Shown here piece by piece: positions 54,693 to 61,072 of a stretch of DNA of 64,000 bases (within the stretch, counting starts at the first letter, position 1; each line of letters opens with the position of its first letter). The notes beneath the pieces were generated by a model that saw only the letters and a list, made by a program, of their open reading frames with translations, ran no database searches and was not told where the DNA came from. The DNA lies in the NCBI RefSeq assembly GCF_030525615.1, contig NZ_JAUNEJ010000003.1, positions 230,711 through 294,710 on the forward strand, read 5' to 3'. Source of the stretch: Cutibacterium sp. (GTDB lineage Bacteria > Actinomycetota > Actinomycetes > Propionibacteriales > Propionibacteriaceae). Made by a program: the position numbers and the translations under genes.

Positions 54693-55432
54693 CAGAAATC
54701 TGTAGAACTCTCATTCCAGCGATGGTGATGGCTGCCGTGGCGGCCTGGCTGGTCGTTCCGCCAGCGGTGAGGGCCAGAACGGAACCTCGAAAACCCTTGC
54801 CGGCCTGGCTCGTACCGCGCAGTGAAGCCCCCGCTCCCCATATCCGAGTTCTGGCTGGCGTATTGGCCTGCTGCGGGGTCGCGGTCGCAGTTCCGTGGCC
54901 TTTTCCGGTGGCCGTCGCGGTGGCTGTGCTTGTCGGAGCCGTGGTGTGGTGGGGGTCTGGGCGGCTGGAATCGTCTGCACATCGGCGGGAGGAACAGCGC
55001 CGGGCAGCTCAACTGCCAGAAATCCTCATGATGCTCTCCAGCGCGATGGAAGCTGGGTTGCCCCTGCGCTCAGCGGTGACGACAGTTGCGGAATCGTCGG
55101 AAGGGCCCTGCGCTGAGGATTTGCGCCGATTGACATCATCCCTGGCTGTCGGGGTTTCTGACGCCCAGGCGTGGAATGCCCTCGCGTCGGTGCCGGCGTG
55201 GCGAGACCCGGCGCAGGACATCTCACGAGCGGTGGATTCTGGCGAGGGAATCAGCGAGCTGTTGTCAGCCCATGCCGCCCAACTGCAGGTTGCCGCCGCA
55301 GAGCAGGCAGAGAAGAAAGCGCGTAAGGCTGGTGTCGACGCCATCGGCCCGCTGGTTTGCTGCCACCTGCCAGCCTTCCTTCTGGTCGGGGTAGTGCCGA
55401 TCATCGCCGGAATGGTGCTCGGGGTGCTGTGA
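54689..55432 (+). CDS. tadC: Tad platform membrane protein TadC
   Basis: 247-aa second F-domain protein of the locus. It has N-terminal helices (LIPAMVMAAVAAWLVVPPAV and VLAGVLACCGVAVAVPWPFPVAVAVAVLVGAVVW), the T2SF-F core LPEILMMLSSAMEAGLPLRSAVTTVAE, and a C-terminal helix (LVCCHLPAFLLVGVVPIIAGMVLGVL). It overlaps tadB by 4 nt and is the last gene of the first Tad unit. Confidence 0.9.
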   Translation: MTEICRTLIPAMVMAAVAAWLVVPPAVRARTEPRKPLPAWLVPRSEAPAPHIRVLAGVLACCGVAVAVPWPFPVAVAVAVLVGAVVWWGSGRLESSAHRREEQRRAAQLPEILMMLSSAMEAGLPLRSAVTTVAESSEGPCAEDLRRLTSSLAVGVSDAQAWNALASVPAWRDPAQDISRAVDSGEGISELLSAHAAQLQVAAAEQAEKKARKAGVDAIGPLVCCHLPAFLLVGVVPIIAGMVLGVL

Positions 55433-55455
55433 GAGAGTCGGCGGCCAGGTGCGAG

Positions 55456-55664
55456 GTCCGCGTCATGTCGGTGGCAAAAATCGCCACTGTATGCGTCAAT
55501 CGTGGCGCACACTGCTTCCTTCCGCGCGCCCGTGGCAAAAGTGTGGAGCAAGCCATGGTGGCCGTGAGCCAGCAGCGTCCTCCCCCGCGCCCGTGGCAAA
55601 AGTTTCGTGGAGCACCGATCAGGAGGAGCTGGACGGCCTCCTCCCGCGCGCCCGTGGCAAAAGT
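55456..55664. repeat. four-copy repeat array with exact 61-bp period
   Basis: The core GTGGCAAAA begins at 55471, 55532, 55593 and 55654, exactly 61 bp apart each time. Copies 2-4 share CGCGCCCGTGGCAAAAGT and a pyrimidine-rich lead of about 8 bp; copy 1 is diverged. The 35-bp stretches between are mostly unlike each other, though two contain GTGGAGCA. It sits between tadC and the pilin leader block. Confidence 0.85.
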
Positions 55665-55666
55665 GG

Positions 55667-55764
55667 TTATCCACAAGGGGTTGAGCAGGTCGTGCAGGAG
55701 TTATCCACAGAAATGAAAAAAGTGACGGATTTCGAAGGCTCAGACGACAACTGAAGGTGTGAGG
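55667..55764 (+). promoter_or_regulatory. tad leader block 2 (pilin unit)
   Basis: It matches the block in front of tadZ: TTATCCACA at 55667-55675 and 55701-55709 (again 34 bp apart), then GTGACGGATTTCG, GACGACAA and AAGGTGTGAGG. It probably contains the promoter of the pilin genes. The whole 55433-55821 gap holds only the repeat array, this block and the 5' leader of the pilin mRNA. Confidence 0.65.
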
Positions 55765-55821
55765 CGTGGGTCTCACGCCGGTCGGGAGTCGCCCGACCGG
55801 AAGAACAGACAGGAGACGACA

Positions 55822-56109
55822 GTGTCTAGGAAGAGTCCAATCAACGAACCCGTCATCTCTGCCAGGTCCCTCGATCTGGTTGGCGCCACCGAAACTGCGG
55901 TGGAGTCACCGGCGCGGGGGCGATACCGAGCAGTCCGTAACAGAATCATCGATCGTGGCATGGCCACCGCAGAGTACGCCGTCGGTATGCTTGCCGCCGT
56001 CGCCCTCGCGCTTGTGCTGCTGAAGATCATCACTCACCAGGAAGTCTTCTCAAAGCTGCTCAAGTTGGTTGTCAGCATTATCGGCAAGGCGGGAGGAATG
56101 CTGCCGTGA
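55822..56109 (+). CDS. DUF4244 pilin-like protein (Flp-type major pilin candidate)
   Basis: 95-aa protein with an N-terminal basic/hydrophilic segment and a type IV pilin-like core, RGMATAEYAVGMLAAVALALVLLKII: a Gly for prepilin peptidase cleavage and Glu at +5 of the mature helix. The rest is short, as in Flp pilins. GTG 55822 has an AGGAG site 7 bp upstream; another in-frame GTG at 55759 is aligned with the tadZ ATG in the leader block and would add 21 residues. It overlaps the TadE-like gene by 4 nt. No prepilin peptidase gene is visible in the window. Confidence 0.85.
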   Translation: MSRKSPINEPVISARSLDLVGATETAVESPARGRYRAVRNRIIDRGMATAEYAVGMLAAVALALVLLKIITHQEVFSKLLKLVVSIIGKAGGMLP

Positions 56110-56516
56110 CTAGGCTGACTCGTCGTGGCGGGCGTCATGTCGCGTCCGCCACGCCGGGTCGCTCCCCGCAGCGATCCGGTCACTGTGAACTGCGGGGAAT
56201 GGTCACAGTCGAGATGGCTGTCAGTCTCATAACGGCTGCCCTGGTCGTTGTTGCCAGCTGTTGGGTGGTGGGGCTGGTCGTCGTTGAAGACGCCTGTCGC
56301 ACGACCGCTGCGCAGATCGCCCGGCAAGTGGCCCGTGGGGATGACGCTTCGGCACGTCAGGCCGAGAAACACGCCCCGACAGGGGCTCGGGTGTCAACCA
56401 CAACCTCGGGCGGCTGGGTCGAGGTGACGGTTCAGGTAGATCGGTTCCTGGGTCGGCTTGGACCTGTCCATCTGCGTGGTCAAGCCCGATCTCCCATGGA
56501 GCCGGGGGAGTCATGA
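56106..56516 (+). CDS. TadE-like minor pseudopilin
   Basis: 136-aa protein with a basic N-terminus and LRGMVTVEMAVSLITAALVVVASCWVVGLVVVEDA, a TadE-type N-terminal helix (Gly-Met then Glu at +5). A soluble part with ARQVARGDDASARQAEKHAPTGARVS follows. TadE proteins are processed like pilins and help assembly. It is the second gene of the pilin unit. Confidence 0.85.
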   Translation: MTRLTRRGGRHVASATPGRSPQRSGHCELRGMVTVEMAVSLITAALVVVASCWVVGLVVVEDACRTTAAQIARQVARGDDASARQAEKHAPTGARVSTTTSGGWVEVTVQVDRFLGRLGPVHLRGQARSPMEPGES

Positions 56517-56902
56517 GGACGTGGGGTAGGCAGGTTGATTCGCGTCGGGAGCGAGGTTCAGGAACCTTGCTGCTGGCGGCGGTCGGAGTGGGGTTCATCG
56601 CCGCAGTGTGGGTGTCCATTCTTCTGGCCGGATGGTGGTCGGCTGGCCACCACGCCGAAGAGGTGGCCGACCTGGCGTCGTTGGCAGCTGGACGAGCTGA
56701 GGCTGGTGGTGAGTCGGGATGTCCGGTTGCTCAGCAGACCGTTCGAGCCAACTCTGCCCAGTTGGTGTCATGCGAGGTGGACAGCTCAGCGACGGGGTTT
56801 GCCGTGACCGTCCAGGTGGGGGTGACGATCCATCGCGGATGGGAGTTGCCGGGGATACCCTCGACGGTGGTGAAGTCCTCGCGAGCTGGCCCGGTCGAAT
56901 GA
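56513..56902 (+). CDS. second TadE-like / Rv3654c-type secreted protein
   Basis: 129-aa protein with SRRERGSGTLLLAAVGVGFIAAVWVSILLAGWWSAGHHAEEVADLASLAAGRA, the pattern of the TadE-like family that closes actinobacterial tad loci. After the helix there are a short domain with two cysteines (SGCPVAQQTV and QLVSCEVD) and a C-terminal beta segment. It overlaps the previous gene by 4 nt and ends the locus; the 130 bp before the helicase stop show no gene. Confidence 0.8.
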   Translation: MRTWGRQVDSRRERGSGTLLLAAVGVGFIAAVWVSILLAGWWSAGHHAEEVADLASLAAGRAEAGGESGCPVAQQTVRANSAQLVSCEVDSSATGFAVTVQVGVTIHRGWELPGIPSTVVKSSRAGPVE

Positions 56903-57034
56903 GAGGAGACACAGACCTGACGTGTGACGGCGGTGGTCCGTTCTAGCCTGCCCGTTTTCTCCATGACGCCGTGATTGGCATCCTCTCGCTGAAGGCCGGG
57001 GTGGGGTCATGGGGTAGTGACAACGGCAGATGGG

Positions 57035-59344
57035 TCAGACATCCAACGGGTCCATCGCCCTCGTCAGCGCAGCAGCTGATTCCTTGTCGAGCATTTGGTT
57101 GGCGTTGCCGCACTTGGGCGAGACAACGCAGGCAGGGCACCCCTGCTCGCATTCACACTGGGCCAGTCGCAGCGCTGTGGCGTGCCACCATTCCTCGGCC
57201 TTCTCGAACCCGGCCTGTGCGAAACCAGCCCCGCCGGCCTGGCCGTCGTGGACGACGATGGTGCAGGCTCCGGTGTCAGGGAGCATGACCGTCGATACCC
57301 CGCCGACATCCCAGCGATCGCACGGGGAGAACATCGGCAGTAATCCGATGGCCGTGTGCTCGGCACCATGAGCCGCTCCCGCCAGATGAACGGCGTCCAA
57401 CCCGAGTTCATCGACGACCTCATCGGGAATCACCCACCAACAGGCCTGAGTAATCATGGTGTGGGTAGGCATATCCAAGGGTGCGGAGTCCCAGACATCA
57501 TTGGTGATCTCGTCGCGGCGCAGATATCCGACGACCTGCTCTGTCAATTCGACCTGCCCGTATGCCACATATCCCGGCCCAAAATCTCGACGCACCTGCT
57601 CCTGGACAATCCGCACCGTTGACGCCGACTGCGGCTGAGTCCAGTAGCCCGGTACATCCTGATGAACCAGGGCGAAGTGCTCAGCCGGGTCGTACTCGTC
57701 GACCAACCACTGATCGCCTTGGTGCAAGTACACCGCTCCGGGGTGGACGGTCCGATCTCCGGCGGCCTCGTCAACCACCCCGATCACCCTGCCGGTAACC
57801 CCATCGATGATGTCAATTCCCTTGCCAGCTGCTGATCTCAGGTCAATGACATCGACGGCTCTATCTGGGCGAGTCCAGAACAGCCGATCTCCGCGTCGTC
57901 GCAGCACCTTCTGATCGGCCAACATCTCGCACATAGCCTCAAAAGCCGGTCCGTAAAACTCCTTGTCGGCGGGCGAAAGGTAGGCCTCCTGGGCAGCCGC
58001 CGCCAGATGGGGGCCAAGAACATAAGGGTTGTCCGGGTGCAGCACCGTCGACTCCACCGAGGCAGCGAACAGCAGCTCTGGGTGGCTGAAAAGGTACTGG
58101 TCTAAGGGATTCTCCCGGGCCATGAGGACGACGAGAGCGTCACGTCCAGACCGGCCCGCTCGCCCGGCTTGCTGCCACAGGGCCGACAACCTCCCCGGGT
58201 AACCCGCGATGACAACGGCGTCCATCCCGGAGATGTCCACCCCCAATTCCAGGGCGTTCGTAGCTACCACAGCTCGCACTGATCCGTTCTGCAGCCCCGA
58301 CTCGATGGCTCGCCGGTCCTCGGGCAAATAACCGGCCCGATAGGACGCGATCCGCGCACCACTAGTCACCCGGTCCTGCGCATGGGCAGAAATGACCTCT
58401 GCCAGCGACCGTGAAGCGACGAAGCAGATCGTCTGCATTCCCGCGTCGGCTAAATCAGCCACCAATCCGGTGGCGTCACTGGAGACCGACTCAGCCGGTT
58501 GCCACAGCACGACGTCCCGACCGGGGTGGGGTGAGCAGTCCTCGTCAACGACCTCGACCTTCTCCACCCCAAGCAGCCGCGCCCCGGCCTCAGCCGCATT
58601 CGTCGAGGTCGCGCTCGACAATAGAAAGACCGGATCAGCACCGTGCAGACGACATAACCGGCGAAGCCGACGGATGACTTGGGCCACGTGGGCCCCGAAG
58701 ACCCCGCGGTAACGGTGCGCCTCATCGATGACGACATACCTCAGACTTCCCAGCAGGGAGGCCCACCGGGAATGGCAGGGCAACACGGTGTGGTGAAGCA
58801 TGTCCGGGTTGGTGAGGACGTATCGGGCCTGCTCGCGGGCGAAGCGACGTTCGGCGTCGTCGGAGTCACCATCGAGGGTGGAGACGAGCCAGTCGCGTGG
58901 CCCCACCTCGCGGCACACCCGGGCTTGGTCGTGGGCCAAGGCCTTTGTCGGGGCCAGGTACAGGGCGCTGCTTCGATTGAGGGAATCACGCAGTGAGGCC
59001 GGCACATTCGGGGTGGGTTGGTCCGGCAGAACAGGGGTTGCCGACGCCGTCGCAGCCATGATTGGCAGCAGGTATGCCAAGGTTTTCCCCGAGGCCGTCG
59101 CCGTGCAGATAGCGGTGTGGTGACCAGCCCTCGCCAGTTCCGCAAACCGCGCCTGATGTTGCCACGGGCGCGAAATGCCAGTCTTTTCCACAGCCTGACG
59201 GCAATCTGCAGGCAGCCATGACGGCCACTCGCAGGTGCGCCCAGCCACCGCCTCACGGTGATCGACGTGGACCACCTCGGGGCTAGCCAGCAGCCGTGAC
59301 ACAATCCGGCCCCTGCGCGTCGAGGGGACAGATGGAATGGCCAC
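57035..59344 (-). CDS. DEAD/DEAH helicase with DUF1998 domain (MrfA/YprA-like)
   Basis: 769-aa superfamily 2 helicase: motif I ATASGKTLAYLLP, Ia YLAPTKALAHDQ, motif II VIDEAHRYRG, motif III LSSATSTN, and late motifs TNALELGVDISGMDAVV and QQAGRAGRSGRDALVV. The C-terminal DUF1998 region has a four-Cys zinc site (CECEQGCPACVVSPKCG). MrfA of Bacillus is a mitomycin-damage repair helicase, and an orthologue occupies this place near topA in mycobacteria. GTG 59344 lies 17 bp from the start of the divergent methyltransferase; -10-like CAATCT is six bases before it. Confidence 0.9.
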   Translation of the reverse strand: MAIPSVPSTRRGRIVSRLLASPEVVHVDHREAVAGRTCEWPSWLPADCRQAVEKTGISRPWQHQARFAELARAGHHTAICTATASGKTLAYLLPIMAATASATPVLPDQPTPNVPASLRDSLNRSSALYLAPTKALAHDQARVCREVGPRDWLVSTLDGDSDDAERRFAREQARYVLTNPDMLHHTVLPCHSRWASLLGSLRYVVIDEAHRYRGVFGAHVAQVIRRLRRLCRLHGADPVFLLSSATSTNAAEAGARLLGVEKVEVVDEDCSPHPGRDVVLWQPAESVSSDATGLVADLADAGMQTICFVASRSLAEVISAHAQDRVTSGARIASYRAGYLPEDRRAIESGLQNGSVRAVVATNALELGVDISGMDAVVIAGYPGRLSALWQQAGRAGRSGRDALVVLMARENPLDQYLFSHPELLFAASVESTVLHPDNPYVLGPHLAAAAQEAYLSPADKEFYGPAFEAMCEMLADQKVLRRRGDRLFWTRPDRAVDVIDLRSAAGKGIDIIDGVTGRVIGVVDEAAGDRTVHPGAVYLHQGDQWLVDEYDPAEHFALVHQDVPGYWTQPQSASTVRIVQEQVRRDFGPGYVAYGQVELTEQVVGYLRRDEITNDVWDSAPLDMPTHTMITQACWWVIPDEVVDELGLDAVHLAGAAHGAEHTAIGLLPMFSPCDRWDVGGVSTVMLPDTGACTIVVHDGQAGGAGFAQAGFEKAEEWWHATALRLAQCECEQGCPACVVSPKCGNANQMLDKESAAALTRAMDPLDV

Positions 59345-59349
59345 GCGCC

Positions 59350-59356
59350 AAGATTG
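59350..59356. promoter_or_regulatory. shared -10-like core for two divergent leaderless genes
   Basis: AAGATT on the plus strand (59350-59355) is six bases before ATG 59362. CAATCT on the minus strand (59356-59351) is six bases before GTG 59344. Neither hexamer is a strong -10. Confidence 0.35.
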
Positions 59357-59361
59357 CCACC

Positions 59362-60849
59362 ATGGGCAGACACCTCACCGCTGACGAGATCGAACAGCTG
59401 CGCAACACCTTCACCGACATTGGCTACCTCACCGACCCCGTGATGACAGCCATCGGAGAATCCGGACAGCTCGGACTGACAAGAAACAGCACCATACCGG
59501 CCACCAGAGCCCTTGCAGGCCGAACTGACCCGTTGGCGGGGGCTATCCGGTTGTGGCTGCTCCAACAGCCAGTTCCCGTCGAGCAGGTGACGGCGCTGCC
59601 CCTCCAAACCCTCGCCCAGGCCGGAATCGTGAGTATCGACGCGACGACGGTCCGCGCCCTTATCGACCTGCGCCCCTACGGTTCCCCCGATGACGGTGCC
59701 TCCGGGTGGACGGCCTCCGACCTCACCCCAGGCCTGAACAAGGTCATTACTAAAACCCGCCCTGACTACGTATTGGGCGTCTCTCCGGCCTCGGTCTCAC
59801 TGACCCAAATGGCCATCCCCACCCACGTTGGGAGCGCCTTGGACATGGGCTGCGGATGTGGCGTGCAGTCCCTGCACCTGTCTCGTCACGCCGACCGCGT
59901 CGTCGCCACCGACATCAACCCGCGCGCCCTGGAGATGGCCAGGCTCACCTGCCGACTCTCCCAGTCCGACGTGGACATCCGGCAAGGTTCCCTCTACGAA
60001 CCCACCGCAGATGACACTTTCGACCTCATTCTCACCAATCCGCCATACGTCATGGCCCCGCCCAGCCCCGACGGTCAGCGTCTGGTCTACCGGGAAGCCG
60101 GATTCTCTGGGGACGGCCTGGTGGAAGCCGTGGTTCGCGGTGCCCCTGCTCGCCTCAACGATGGCGGTATGCTCCAAGTCCTTGCCAATTGGGCTCATAT
60201 CGGCGATCAGCCGTGGTCGGAGCGTCTGGCCACCTGGGTCGAGGGGACCGGCTGTGACCTGTGGGTTGTTGAACGCGAACACCTCGACGTGTGTGAATAC
60301 ATCGAGACCTGGCTCACCGACGCTGGCCTTGACGGATCTCCCCAATGGCGTCCCCGCTACGACGAGTGGTTGTCCTACTTCGACGCTCTCGACATCACCG
60401 GTGTCTCGCTGGGATGGATAACCCTGACCAAGGCTGGTCGCGACCAGCCGGACCTGTGCTTTGAACAATGGCCGTGGCAGGTCGCCCAGCCCATTGGTGA
60501 GACGGTGGCCCGACGCTCCCAGGCGGTCACGTGGGGCCGTCTCAGCGATGAGGAGCTGCTTGCCCGGCGTTGGCAGATCGCCTCTGACGTCGACAACGAA
60601 ACCACTGGACGGCCGGGGGCGAGCGACCCTGAGCACATTGTGCTGCGCCAGCGCTTCGGATTGTGCCGTGCAGTCGAGATGACAACAGCCTCGGGTGGAG
60701 TATTGGGTGCTTGCGACGGACAGCTCACCTTGGCTCAGATCACCGGTGCCGTTGCGGCGATCTTGGAGGTCGATCATGAAGACCTCCTCGCTGAGGTGCT
60801 TCCGCTGGTCCGCACATGCGTGCGTGACGGCATACTCGAGGCCGCCTGA
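59362..60849 (+). CDS. SAM-dependent methyltransferase with NPPY motif (HemK/PrmC-like class)
   Basis: 495-aa protein. An N-terminal helical domain (about 150 residues) precedes a class I methyltransferase with LDMGCGCGVQSLHL, VVATDINPRALEMARL, and FDLILTNPPYVMAP; NPPY is typical of N-methylation of glutamine, adenine or cytosine amino groups. The long C-terminal part (about 200 residues) has its own domain. The target is unknown, perhaps a release factor, ribosomal protein or nucleic acid. The upstream in-frame start at 59296 would overlap the helicase gene; ATG 59362 is preferred. Confidence 0.85.
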   Translation: MGRHLTADEIEQLRNTFTDIGYLTDPVMTAIGESGQLGLTRNSTIPATRALAGRTDPLAGAIRLWLLQQPVPVEQVTALPLQTLAQAGIVSIDATTVRALIDLRPYGSPDDGASGWTASDLTPGLNKVITKTRPDYVLGVSPASVSLTQMAIPTHVGSALDMGCGCGVQSLHLSRHADRVVATDINPRALEMARLTCRLSQSDVDIRQGSLYEPTADDTFDLILTNPPYVMAPPSPDGQRLVYREAGFSGDGLVEAVVRGAPARLNDGGMLQVLANWAHIGDQPWSERLATWVEGTGCDLWVVEREHLDVCEYIETWLTDAGLDGSPQWRPRYDEWLSYFDALDITGVSLGWITLTKAGRDQPDLCFEQWPWQVAQPIGETVARRSQAVTWGRLSDEELLARRWQIASDVDNETTGRPGASDPEHIVLRQRFGLCRAVEMTTASGGVLGACDGQLTLAQITGAVAAILEVDHEDLLAEVLPLVRTCVRDGILEAA

Positions 60850-61072
60850 GGTCTGGGTTGTTTCTGCCCTAGACCGGCCGGAAATAGGATGTCGAACTGG
60901 GGTCGTGGAGGGCAGAGAGTTCCCGTTGTGAGCGAACCCCGAGGTGCCGTACGCGACGGCTGTTGTTACGGTTGACGCGCGACTACCGGCGACGGTGCCG
61001 CTACATTGGGGCGCGGACCGTCCGTTTTCGGGCAGCCCGGCAGTCCACAACACGTCAACGGAGAAGGCAGGA

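Noticed and set aside
53801..55012. 403-codon open frame opposite tadB and tadC
   Set aside because: Low-complexity Pro/Thr/Arg-rich shadow of membrane-protein genes on the other strand.
55456..55664. Calling the 61-bp-period array a CRISPR
   Set aside because: Only three good copies, no dyad in the repeat, two intervals share GTGGAGCA, and no cas genes are in the window. Reported as a repeat array instead.
51611..55709. Replication origin from DnaA-box-like sites
   Set aside because: Only two boxes in each place, no AT-rich unwinding element, and no dnaA/dnaN genes in the window.
55433..55758. Protein genes in the tadC-pilin gap (frames near 55357-55776 on both strands)
   Set aside because: The apparent peptides are translations of the 61-bp repeat; since 61 is not a multiple of three, the frame shifts at each copy.
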